Positions 9,402 to 16,821 of a stretch of DNA of 64,000 bases are shown piece by piece. Every line of letters starts with the position of its first letter. Positions within the stretch are counted from its first letter, which is position 1. The position numbers and the translations under genes are program-made. The notes beneath the pieces were generated by a model that was not told where the DNA came from, did no database searches, and worked only from the letters and a program-made list of their open reading frames with translations. This DNA is from JAEUKA01 sp044228505 (GTDB taxonomy: Bacteria > Myxococcota_A > Polyangia > Palsa-1104 > JAEUJZ01). Location of the stretch: positions 1 through 64,000 of the forward strand of contig JBGAUT010000009.1 of assembly GCA_044228505.1 (NCBI GenBank). The letters are read 5' to 3'.

Positions 9402-9610
9402 TAGCGAATTACCTGTCGTGCTTTGCCGAGCACTTTGGGGGACAGCTCCAGTTCAGTGGGACGTCTGGTCTGCTCAGTTCTCGTGGAAAATCCGGAACAG
9501 CGTGCGGGCTGAGCGTTCCAGAACCCATCGGGCGCGTAGGTGACGGCCTGGCTTTTGTTGGGGCTCCTGATTGGCGCAAGTCCGCTCATCGCTTGCTCCA
9601 GGGCTTCCAC
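9401..9610 (-). CDS. Small 69-residue ORF between cheB and the chemoreceptor gene
   Basis: The ORF begins at an ATG inside the last codons of cheB and ends in a TAATG overlap with the chemoreceptor start, which is the coupling style used throughout this operon. The predicted peptide is hydrophilic with a basic C-terminus (ELSPKVLGKARQVIR) and matches no family known to me. It may be a real linker gene or only a coupling frame that keeps ribosomes moving from cheB to the receptor gene. The position is suggestive and the coding evidence weak. Confidence 0.4.
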   Translation of the reverse strand: MEALEQAMSGLAPIRSPNKSQAVTYAPDGFWNAQPARCSGFSTRTEQTRRPTELELSPKVLGKARQVIR

Positions 9611-10437
9611 TTCAAGGTTGCGAGCCGGGCTGCGATTTGGGGCAGCGACAAGATCTCACAGCTACCTCCGGCTTCGACTGCAGCATCGGGCATTCCACGA
9701 ACCACCGCACTTTGTGGATCTTGTGAAATCGTCCAGCCGCCGGCCAGTCGCAGACTCCGCAGGCCGAGCGCGCCATCTTTTCCCATGCCGGTGAGCACAA
9801 TTCCCAGGCCATCTCTCCCTGTGGATTCTGCGACGGAGCGGAACAATCGATCGGCATGCGGCGACAGCTCGCCGGGACCGGCTGGTACGGCACACACCTG
9901 ACCCACTCGTACGAGCAAGTGATGGGCCTTGCGGGCTACGTAGAGTTGCCCGGGCTCGGCGGCTGTGCGGTCCTCGACCACCACCACTGGCTTGCGGACC
10001 TCGGTCGATAGGAATCGCACAAAGCTATCCAGAAACTCGGCATCCAGATGCTGGGCGATACAGATAGGCGGAAACATCTCGGGGAGCTGGCTCATCACCG
10101 AGGACAGCGCGGGCATTCCGCCAGTAGACGACGCAATCGCGATGACCGAGACGGCTTGCGGCTGGGTATGCGGTCGTGGTGGCGTCGACTTATGACGTCG
10201 GTTCGTGGCCAGCGCTCGCGCCCGTCGAACCATTGCCGCGACGCTGCTGTTTGCGGTGGGACCAATGAGGACCGGCTTTTCGACCAGCTCCACCCAGTTT
10301 GCGTCGAGGTCGCCGAGCTGAGCGCGATGATCGGGATAGCGCGCAATCACGCTTGTCAGCAGGACCGGAGTCGGACACTGCGTATTCAGTGCTCGTACCG
10401 TCTCGATTCCGTCCATCTTCGGCATCATCACATCCAT
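9586..10437 (-). pseudogene. cheB: CheB C-terminal half (methylesterase domain), separated from its N-terminus
   Basis: This fragment begins inside the receiver domain at MDVMMPKMDG and continues through the remaining receiver, a linker and a complete methylesterase domain. The catalytic residues are all present: Ser in IASSTGGMPAL, His in CIAQHLD, and Asp in LTGMGKDGALG. CheB removes methyl groups from receptor glutamates and needs phosphorylation of its receiver for full activity. The phosphoacceptor strand and everything before it lie 10.55 kb away at 20993-21181. The ATG of MDV lies at the junction, so an unregulated methylesterase fragment might still be made if transcribed. An open frame continues into the element up to 10893, but that extension antisense to integrase 1 looks fortuitous. 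In a Wsp-like pathway this protein corresponds to WspF. Confidence 0.9.
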
Positions 10438-10438
10438 G
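10419..10438. repeat. Left attachment site of the tandem elements in cheB
   Basis: TCGGCATCATCACATCC at 10419-10435 recurs exactly at 14031-14047, and CACATCCATG at 10429-10438 recurs at 20993-21002. Only CACATCC is common to all three sites, which is the size of a tyrosine-recombinase overlap region. Joining the left flank here to the right flank at 21003 restores an uninterrupted cheB frame through the MDVMMPKMDG codons. Confidence 0.85.
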
Positions 10439-10489
10439 TTGTTTGACTTACAAAAAACTGTAACAATATAAAGGATTTCCGTCGGTGTA
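10439..10489 (+). repeat. Left outer end of element A (AT-rich arm with CCGTCGGTGTA)
   Basis: The 40 bases after the core are strongly AT-rich and end in CCGTCGGTGTA (10479-10489). Read inward, they align with the right outer end at 20939-20992: both begin TTGTT, share AAAAA, then AATATAAAG versus AATATTAAAG, then TTCCGTCG and TGTA. The outer ends of the composite are therefore imperfect inverted repeats, probably holding core-type and arm-type integrase binding sites. Confidence 0.7.
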
Positions 10490-10567
10490 AGCAATGGCTT
10501 ACCCATCGAGTGAGGACGGTACCGACGGAGACTTGGTGCGGCTTCGCGGACCACAGGAAGGGCACGG

Positions 10568-11677
10568 ATGGGCGAGGTGATCAAAAAGATGAAGTCGGGG
10601 CGCTTCATCGGTTGGTATCTGCGCTTTGTCGATGTCGATGGCCAGCGCAAGCAGCGCGCCAGTCGGCAGCCGTCGTTCGCTGAGGCCCGCCGGATGCTCG
10701 TCGAGATCGAGGCGCGAATTGCCCGTGGTCGGGTGGGCATGCCCGAACGCAGTGAACCAGCACACTGTACGATCGAGCGGCTCGTCGAGCGCTTCATCAG
10801 TGAATACGACTCGCCGCGCATCAAGGACCATGGCAAATGGGCGGCCAAGCTGCGGATCACGCTCCGTCCGGTGCTCGAAGAGATTGGTGGCAAGAGGGTG
10901 GCGTCGTTCGATGCAGGCCATGCCGAGCGACTACGTAATCGCTTGATCCGAGGCTATGCGGCGAACACGGCGCGGGCCCAACTGGCTGCGATCTCGGCGG
11001 TGTTTGCGTGGGCAGTTCGGAAGCAGATCCACCACTTCAATCCCCTGGTCGAGGTGAAACGCCCCAAGCCCAGTGCTCGGCTGGAGTTTTTGAGTCGCGA
11101 CGAAGCCACCAGGCTGATCGATGCCGCCGATGCTCTGGCGAAGCAGTCGGTGCGTCATGCGGTGCTGGCGATCGCCGTGAGATTGTCGCTATATGCCGGA
11201 CTGCGCGCCGGAGAGGTGTTCGGTCTGCGCTGGCGGGATGTCGATCTTGATGCGAGGAGCCTGACGGTGGCTCGCAGCTACGGAGGCACCACCAAAAGTG
11301 GCAGGGCGCGGCCGGTTCCGATTGCCGATGAGTTGGGCGAGGCGCTGCGTGACTGGCGAGCGCAGTGCCCAGCAACGACAGAAGGCGTCATCTGTCCGGT
11401 GATCGGTGATCGGGACGCGCTTTCCAAGTGGCATCCAGCGTCGCGTCGACGGCCAGAGCTGACCGCCGTCTATCGAGCCGCAGGGCTACGGGTTCCGGCC
11501 TCGCCGTGGCATGCCCTACGTCATACCTTCGCGTCGCTGTTTGTGCAGTCCGGAGGAAGCATCCTGACTCTTCAGCAGCTTTTGGGTCACGCCGACATCA
11601 AGCTGACGCTCGTTTACAGTCACCTTGGTGCAGAGTTTATTGCGACCGAAGTCCGTCGGCTGTCCCTTCGTCGTTAG
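10568..11677 (+). CDS. Tyrosine recombinase (integrase 1, element A)
   Basis: A 369-residue phage-type integrase. An N-terminal SAM-like DNA-binding domain (about residues 70-160) precedes the catalytic domain, which shows the first Arg in YAGLRAGEVFGLRW, the lysine of the beta-hairpin in TTKSGRARPVPI, HALRHTF, LLGHADIKLT and the nucleophile Tyr of VYSHL. All expected catalytic residues are present. It starts 8 bp after an AGGAAGG ribosome site and about 130 bp inside the left junction, pointing into the element. It is a clear paralogue of integrase 2 (same opening pattern MGEVI-KM-GRFIGWY and same C-terminal motifs), so the two elements belong to one family. Confidence 0.95.
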   Translation: MGEVIKKMKSGRFIGWYLRFVDVDGQRKQRASRQPSFAEARRMLVEIEARIARGRVGMPERSEPAHCTIERLVERFISEYDSPRIKDHGKWAAKLRITLRPVLEEIGGKRVASFDAGHAERLRNRLIRGYAANTARAQLAAISAVFAWAVRKQIHHFNPLVEVKRPKPSARLEFLSRDEATRLIDAADALAKQSVRHAVLAIAVRLSLYAGLRAGEVFGLRWRDVDLDARSLTVARSYGGTTKSGRARPVPIADELGEALRDWRAQCPATTEGVICPVIGDRDALSKWHPASRRRPELTAVYRAAGLRVPASPWHALRHTFASLFVQSGGSILTLQQLLGHADIKLTLVYSHLGAEFIATEVRRLSLRR

Positions 11678-11704
11678 CCCGTTTCCTATCTGGCGCAAGC
11701 TCCA

Positions 11705-12340
11705 TCACGGGGGACGTCGCATCATGCTGATCGACAGCAGCAGCGCTTCCTCCTCCTGTGCCTTCACTGCCAGAACGGAACTCTGTTCAGGGGCAGAGCC
11801 AAGCGCACGACCAGACTCAGTGAGGAGCGTGTGTCGGGCGGGCAGTACTTGGCCGGGTAGCGACGGTCCGGACAGGATTTGTACGTCTCCGTAGAGCGTG
11901 AACAGAGCGTGGTCTGTACCTGACAGGATCAGCGGCTGGGGAGTGTTGGAAAGCGCAATCACGGAGCACTGTGCGCTCAGCCGTTTGCGGTCCCACATGA
12001 CGTTGAAGTCACGGCACGGACCGTCGAGGAGACGACCTTGGGTTTGCCACTCTCCGCTGAAGGAGTACGGCACAAAGGGATGCGATAGCACATGGTAGCC
12101 ATCCGGGCCGCTATCGAGCACCATGCCATTGCCCTCTAGCAGAACAATTGTGCGATCACAGCCAGGGAAGAGCGAAAACGGAGAAGAGGTTCCTACTTCT
12201 GCCATGCTCAGCCGCCACAGAAAACTGCCGCTCACCAGATCCTCATCGCTGCGGGAAATGGCAATTTCGTGGGTGATTCCTATCCCATTTTTCCATGGCA
12301 TGCTCCGGTACTCAGCAGGAGTCAGAATCGTCCGCTTCAT
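11705..12340 (-). CDS. hutD: HutD/Ves family cupin protein
   Basis: A 211-residue protein with the HutD/Ves signature: PWKNGIGITHEIAI near the N-terminus, FLWRLSMAEV, SPFSLFPGCDRTIVLLEG, and DFNVMWDR. These are bicupin proteins; HutD is linked to histidine utilisation and Ves to cold stress, and a precise biochemical role is not established. The start is ATG 12340 with GAGG six bases upstream; GTG 12346 is possible. It converges with integrase 1 (27 bp between stops) and follows the sugar dehydrogenase gene on the same strand, with an AT-rich inverted repeat in the 68-bp spacer. As cargo of element A it may serve host metabolism rather than transfer. Confidence 0.85.
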   Translation of the reverse strand: MKRTILTPAEYRSMPWKNGIGITHEIAISRSDEDLVSGSFLWRLSMAEVGTSSPFSLFPGCDRTIVLLEGNGMVLDSGPDGYHVLSHPFVPYSFSGEWQTQGRLLDGPCRDFNVMWDRKRLSAQCSVIALSNTPQPLILSGTDHALFTLYGDVQILSGPSLPGQVLPARHTLLTESGRALGSAPEQSSVLAVKAQEEEALLLSISMMRRPP

Positions 12341-12377
12341 GCGCACCTCACGTCAGGAATCTAGACACTGGATCGAT

Positions 12378-12408
12378 CAATATTAGTTATATAATATGAC
12401 TAATATTG
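12378..12408. promoter_or_regulatory. AT-rich operator-like inverted repeat upstream of the hutD-like gene
   Basis: CAATATTAGT (12378-12387) and ACTAATATTG (12399-12408) are perfect 10-bp arms around an 11-bp spacer containing TATAAT on the plus strand. It begins 38 bp before the hutD-like start and ends next to the stop of the sugar dehydrogenase gene. The lack of a T-run or GC stem argues against a terminator. A binding site for a dimeric regulator overlapping a hutD promoter is the better reading. No regulator gene for it is visible in element A. Confidence 0.55.
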
Positions 12409-13944
12409 TCAAGGGTAGGTGATTCCGAGATACACCGCCAGATCCCGCCGGTCCTCTGTGGACAGAGGAAATGCGGGCATTGGGGGGCGTGGTGCCAGAA
12501 AATATTCGGTCAATCCGGACAGGCTGTAGCGCCCACCAGCGCCCGTCAGTAGGTGCGGTACGACTCCTTTTTCGGACTGACCCGGAATATGACAACCCGC
12601 ACAGCCCCACTTGGCAAAAAGCTGGGCACCGCGAGCGTGGGCAGCGACTCTGTCTCTGTCTGGCAATTCCCGAACGTTCGCTGCTGCGGATGGTCCTTGG
12701 AGCGTCGGTTGAGCCGGCCTTGGTGCCGCTGCGACTCCGATCGCGCTGGCTGTTTCGCCATACGTGACGCGGAAGATAGAGCCGGTGTAGTCATCGCTGA
12801 CATAGATGGCTCCGTCTGGTCCCTCGGCCACGTCGACCGGCCTGCCGATCACATCTTGGTCCTGGTCGCGCAGAAAGCCGGTCAAAAAGTCGCTCTGCTC
12901 AAGCTGGCCAGCGGCATTTTTCTTGAGCAACACGACTTTGTAGCCGTCCTTGCTCTTGCGATTCCATGACCCATGCAGTGCGACCAAGATTGAGCCGCGA
13001 TACTCGGTTGGGAGTCGTTCTCCGCGCAGGAACGTCATGCCGAGCGGAGCGTTGTGAGCGCGGAACTTGAACTCCGGTGGAATCGTCGCCGCGACCTCTG
13101 CTTCATGGCCCTTGCCGAAGTCGGGATCACTGACGCGGTCGCCACTCGCGAAGGGCCAGCCGTAGAAGCCACCCTGTACCACTCGGTTTAGCTCACAAGG
13201 AGGGAAGTCATCGCCCAGCAGATCGCGGCCGTTATCGGTCGCGTAGAGCTCGCCGGTCTTCGGGTGGAAGTCCAGCCCCACAGAGTTCCGTAGCCCGGTG
13301 GCAAATAGTTCTTCTCCGCTACCGTCGGGGTGATAGCGCAGGATGGCGGCACGCCGACGATCTTCTTCGATGCAGACGTTGCAGCTCGATCCAACCGAGA
13401 CGTACATCAGGCCGTCGGGACCGAATCGCACGGTCCGGGTCCAGTGGTTGCCTCCTTCGGGAAGCCCGGTGACGACGCGCTCGATGGGGCCGCTGACCTG
13501 CCCGGTGCTGTGATCAAATCGTACTCGGCCCACCGCGTCGGTTTCGGCGATGTACAGCCAGCCGTCGTGAAAATCCAGCCCATGAGGCTTCTTGAGCCCA
13601 TGAAGGAGCGTGCGTGGAGCGGGTCGTGTCTCGCCAGGCCGACCCAGTCCGAGCAGCAGCACGTTTCCCGCCCGTGGCACCGAAACGAGCAGCTCGCCCG
13701 CCTGGGTGAAGCGTAGAAAGCGGACATTCCCGAGTCCCTCGGCGAATCGCGATACCGTGAACCCCTGGGGAACTTGCAGTCGAGATGCGACGACATCCTG
13801 CGAAGGTGCCTTCACTCCCCAGCCAAATCCGACGTGTAGCAGTGCGCCGGGGCTTAGCCCAGGCCCCAGTCGGATCGCTAGCGCGGCACCCAGCAGCAGC
13901 GTCGCGAAAACTCCAGCCAACATCAGCTTTTTCCGGCGGTTCAT
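12409..13944 (-). CDS. PQQ-type sugar dehydrogenase with C-terminal cytochrome c domain
   Basis: A 511-residue exported or membrane-anchored enzyme. Residues about 7-25 are a single membrane or signal segment. Residues about 50-400 form the six-bladed propeller of the GDH/L-sorbosone dehydrogenase type, with LQVPQGFTVSRFAEGL, GLKKPHGLDFHDGWLYIAE, LRNSVGLDFHP, LYATDNGRD, and ALHGSWNRK. The last 75 residues are a c-type cytochrome: the heme site CAGCH and a likely axial Met in PPMPAFP. Such enzymes oxidise aldoses or polyols in the periplasm and pass electrons through the heme to the respiratory chain. Cofactor specificity (PQQ) is inferred from the family. It is cargo of element A, transcribed toward the hutD-like gene. 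Confidence 0.87.
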   Translation of the reverse strand: MNRRKKLMLAGVFATLLLGAALAIRLGPGLSPGALLHVGFGWGVKAPSQDVVASRLQVPQGFTVSRFAEGLGNVRFLRFTQAGELLVSVPRAGNVLLLGLGRPGETRPAPRTLLHGLKKPHGLDFHDGWLYIAETDAVGRVRFDHSTGQVSGPIERVVTGLPEGGNHWTRTVRFGPDGLMYVSVGSSCNVCIEEDRRRAAILRYHPDGSGEELFATGLRNSVGLDFHPKTGELYATDNGRDLLGDDFPPCELNRVVQGGFYGWPFASGDRVSDPDFGKGHEAEVAATIPPEFKFRAHNAPLGMTFLRGERLPTEYRGSILVALHGSWNRKSKDGYKVVLLKKNAAGQLEQSDFLTGFLRDQDQDVIGRPVDVAEGPDGAIYVSDDYTGSIFRVTYGETASAIGVAAAPRPAQPTLQGPSAAANVRELPDRDRVAAHARGAQLFAKWGCAGCHIPGQSEKGVVPHLLTGAGGRYSLSGLTEYFLAPRPPMPAFPLSTEDRRDLAVYLGITYP

Positions 13945-14007
13945 GCGGCGACCTTAGCATTGCTGCGCCAGGACCACGAAAGGACCATCTTCGGCTGAGC
14001 AAGCGAA

Positions 14008-14081
14008 ACACCGACGGTTCGGTCCGGACCTCGGCATCATCACATCCGGGACTCACCCCCAAACCAACGCCCGTCGCTGTA
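14008..14081. repeat. Internal attachment site between tandem elements
   Basis: The core copy TCGGCATCATCACATCC (14031-14047) is flanked on the left by ACACCGACGG (14008-14017), the inverse of element A's CCGTCGGTGT, and on the right by CCGTCGCTGTA (14071-14081), the motif also found at the right end of element B. On the minus strand the core reads as codons for D-V-M-M-P-R, a response-regulator motif. The site therefore looks like A's right end joined to B's left end across a recombination core that still carries a piece of a receiver gene. Confidence 0.75.
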
Positions 14082-14100
14082 ACACACAACCCGGTGAAGC

Positions 14101-14118
14101 GTGCGCCTTTTGTGCGCC
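14101..14118 (+). repeat. Paired GTGCGCC arm-type repeats, left side of element B
   Basis: GTGCGCC occurs at 14101-14107 and 14112-14118, separated by TTTT. The same pair, in the same orientation and with a 4-base spacer, is found at 20863-20880 beside the integrase 2 start. Directly repeated 7-mers with an 11-bp period on both sides of an element are typical of integrase arm-binding sites. Confidence 0.65.
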
Positions 14119-14700
14119 ACCTTCACAATGAGCGGAACCAACGAGTGCCCCAAGCTATCGGGCAACCGGCGATCCGAGGTTCCATGATCGATCGGGATGA
14201 AACCGCTCGCCGCTACGATACTTGGCCGCCTCGGCAGCCGTTCTGATTCCCTACGTTGTCATCTGGGTCCGCATCGCGGCGATTCGGGACTCTGTAAGCT
14301 TCAGCAGATACTGCTCGTTCTCTGCCGGATTTCGCGAGAGCATGCCCCACAGCGGGACCATCCCCCGCAAGCCAATGCTTCGAGCGGTGCTAAGATTTGT
14401 TTGTGTCAGACTACCTCCCACCCGTAAGCGTACTTCCCGGACCCATCGACCGCAGATGCAAGAGGTGTACAGCGATTGTGTCAGCGGCTCCTTTCACACG
14501 CAGGTCTGGAGGCACTCCGAGCTGAAGTCGTGACGTTCACGAACCCAACGGAAGAGGAGACTGACATCGGAACGCTTGGCGGCTACACGACCAAGCACAA
14601 GAGCGAAGGGGCCGCTGCCTGGTTTGTAGAATCAGCTCTTTCTACATAAGGAGAGGATGATCGGATACTCTGAGATGGGTGATTCTCGCGAGGTGACTAC

Positions 14701-15957
14701 TTGATCGAGCGGGCGTATAAGCTTCTACAGTCGTTAACACAGATTGGTGCCGACCCGACTGATCCTGACGAGAAGCGTTTGCGCAAAATGGTCGGCGTCC
14801 TTTCTGTGGTTATGGGCGGTATCCCTCTAATTCTCGGATATGGCCTGCTCTTTCTTTGGCTGCACGAGTCCGTCGCGGGATCTGTCCTGATTGTAGGATC
14901 GGTGCTTATGCTGATAGGTTTGTGGCGATTTTATCTGACACGCGATTTTGAATTTTACAATATATATTGGCTGCTTATTACCAATTTATCATCGTTCATT
15001 GCGAGTGTGTGTCTTGGAGGTTTTCAACGTGACGGCTTCTTTACATTTTGGGGAATTGTCGTTCCGCTTATTGCTGCTGTAACCAATAAATTGGAGTATG
15101 CGATCGGATGGTTTGCGCTTTATGCGATAGAAATTATCGCAATGCTGATCGCAAATCCTCTGCTTCGTCAAGGTAACGCTATCCCAGCGTCAACGATTTC
15201 GGTATTCTCCGCGATAAATCTTATCTGTTTTGCCGGTTATGTTGTTGGAATGATGCTCTATTTTGTTAAGAAGCAGGAATTCCTGATGATGGTGGTCCGT
15301 GATGAGAAATCCAGATCAGAAGCATTGCTGTTAAATATTCTACCAAAAGAGATTGCAGATAGGTTAAAAAGGGATGAACGACTTATATCTGATAGATACT
15401 CGGATGTCAGTATCATGTTTGCAGATGTCGTCGGATTTACCCCTTTGTCTGCAAAAATGCAGCCAATTCAACTCGTCGAATTATTGAACGAGGTGTTTTC
15501 CTATTTCGACTCCTTGGTTGAGGAGTACGGATTGGAAAAGATCAAGACTATCGGTGACTGCTATATGGTCGCCGCTGGTGTACCACGACAGCGCGCAGAT
15601 CACGCACAGGTTCTGGTCCGTATGGCGCTAAGAGTGCAGAGCCACATGCAAACACATAGATTCGGACAAGGGATACAGATCTCATTCCGAATTGGAATCA
15701 ACTCAGGGCCCGTGGTTGCTGGTGTAATTGGTCACAAAAAATTTGCTTATGATCTGTGGGGTGACGCGGTCAATACCGCAAGTCGTATGGAATCATATGG
15801 AACTGGGGGGACTGTTCAAATTACTCAAACCACTTATGATCTAATTGCCAGCAGTTTCGTATGCGAAGCGGGAGGTAAAATTCAGATCAAAGGCAAAGGA
15901 GAGATGCCAGTCTGGTTTGTAAGATCGGAGAAAATCGGACCATCACTGCTGCCCTGA
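14701..15957 (+). CDS. Membrane-bound class III adenylate/guanylate cyclase
   Basis: A 418-residue protein. The N-terminal 210 residues contain about six membrane helices; the C-terminal 200 form a class III nucleotidyl cyclase. Visible features are VSIMFADVVGFT (first metal Asp), LLNEVFSYFDSLVEEYGLEKIKTIGDCY (second metal Asp and substrate-contacting Lys), RIGINSGPVVAGVIG and YDLWGDAVNTASRM (the Asn/Arg transition-state region). It should make cAMP in response to a membrane or small-molecule cue. The start is TTG 14701, six bases after AGGTGA. The gene is markedly more AT-rich than its surroundings, including the rest of element B, so it was probably gained separately. No cAMP-binding effector is in the window. 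Confidence 0.92.
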   Translation: MIERAYKLLQSLTQIGADPTDPDEKRLRKMVGVLSVVMGGIPLILGYGLLFLWLHESVAGSVLIVGSVLMLIGLWRFYLTRDFEFYNIYWLLITNLSSFIASVCLGGFQRDGFFTFWGIVVPLIAAVTNKLEYAIGWFALYAIEIIAMLIANPLLRQGNAIPASTISVFSAINLICFAGYVVGMMLYFVKKQEFLMMVVRDEKSRSEALLLNILPKEIADRLKRDERLISDRYSDVSIMFADVVGFTPLSAKMQPIQLVELLNEVFSYFDSLVEEYGLEKIKTIGDCYMVAAGVPRQRADHAQVLVRMALRVQSHMQTHRFGQGIQISFRIGINSGPVVAGVIGHKKFAYDLWGDAVNTASRMESYGTGGTVQITQTTYDLIASSFVCEAGGKIQIKGKGEMPVWFVRSEKIGPSLLP

Positions 15958-16156
15958 CGCACCCTCTGAGAGTGAGTCGGCCGGGGCAAGCACGCGGGGG
16001 ACGCCTTCACCGAATCGCTGGGTCTGTGGGGGCCGGATTCACGAAATGCTGTGTACTTGAGGAGTGGAGCAACGCCGCGCTGCGGGCAAGTCCAGAGGCA
16101 GGCTCCGTTCTCGGCTGTTCCTTCACTTGACGGGAATGCAGAGTTTTCCTAGTATT

Positions 16157-16186
16157 TGACCAGAAGTTGAAATTGGTCATTGGTCA
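16157..16186. promoter_or_regulatory. TetR-type operator upstream of the regulator gene
   Basis: TGACCA (16157-16162) and TGGTCA (16174-16179) form an inverted repeat with an 11-bp spacer, and a second TGGTCA follows at 16181-16186. It lies 12-41 bp before the ATG of the TetR-family gene, followed by its CGGAG ribosome site. Autoregulation of the tetR-S41 pair by this site is the natural inference. Confidence 0.6.
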
Positions 16187-16197
16187 CGGAGTTTCGC

Positions 16198-16821
16198 ATG
16201 GCTCGCCCCCGCCTCGATGATTCGACCCGAGATGACATACTCGATGCAGTGGATCTGCTGCTCGAGCGTTATGGTTACGGAAAGATGTCCATCGCCGATG
16301 TGGCTCGCGAGGCGGGCATTGGCAAAGGCACGGTGTACCTGTTCTTCCCCAGCAAGGAGGAACTGGTGTTGTCTGCGATCGACCGCATCGCTGAACGGCT
16401 GCTCACGGAGTCACAAGCAATCGCGGAGGGACCAGGGTCACTGATCACTCGTCTGCGCCGCTGCTTGCTCGTGAGGGTGCTGGCGCGATTTGATGGCGCA
16501 CAGTCGCACACGCCGAGTCTGGATGAGCTGCTGGCAGCGTTGCGCCCAGCGCTGCTGCAGCGCCGCCAGGGCCACTTCCACCGCGAGGCGCGTTTGCTGG
16601 AAAAGCTGCTGGTCGAGGGACGGCGTCGAGGCGAGCTGTCGTTTATGGGGGCCCGCGCCACTGCAGACGCGCTGGTGACCGCAACCAACGCTCTGCTTCC
16701 GTACAGCCTCAGCCGTCTCGAACTAGGCGAGCGCAAGCTCATTGAGGCTCGCGCCGCCCGCGTCATCGATTTGCTCCTCGCCGGCCTGCGTGCTGGAGCA
16801 ACTGCGAAAGGATCGCCGTGA
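16198..16821 (+). CDS. TetR/AcrR family transcriptional regulator
   Basis: A 207-residue protein with the N-terminal HTH of the family: STRDDILDAVDLLLERYGY, MSIADVAREAGIGKGTVYLFFPSKEEL, followed by an all-helical ligand or dimer domain. ATG 16198 is preceded by CGGAG at seven bases. A perfect-arm operator candidate lies immediately upstream. Its stop overlaps the start of the S41 peptidase gene (TGATG), so it is co-transcribed with the peptidase and likely controls it, possibly with the YceI and esterase genes downstream. The ligand is unknown. Confidence 0.93.
   Translation: MARPRLDDSTRDDILDAVDLLLERYGYGKMSIADVAREAGIGKGTVYLFFPSKEELVLSAIDRIAERLLTESQAIAEGPGSLITRLRRCLLVRVLARFDGAQSHTPSLDELLAALRPALLQRRQGHFHREARLLEKLLVEGRRRGELSFMGARATADALVTATNALLPYSLSRLELGERKLIEARAARVIDLLLAGLRAGATAKGSP

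Larger units (their letters stand above)
13945..14700. other. Non-coding junction region between elements A and B
   Basis: About 750 bp without a convincing gene. It holds the internal attachment site (14008-14081), paired GGACCA repeats 11 bp apart at 13971-13987, and paired GTGCGCC repeats at 14101-14118. The stretch 14120-14690 shows only short frames without family resemblance; the final bases (GAGGTGA) are the ribosome site of the cyclase gene. Confidence 0.7.

Noticed and set aside
9586..10893. A single 435-codon frame running from integrase-antisense DNA into CheB
   Set aside because: The upstream third is antisense to integrase 1 and has no homology; only the part from the junction at 10437 is CheB.
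14222..14533. A 103-codon frame between elements A and B
   Set aside because: No ribosome site, no homology, odd composition; the region is better explained as non-coding arm and spacer DNA.
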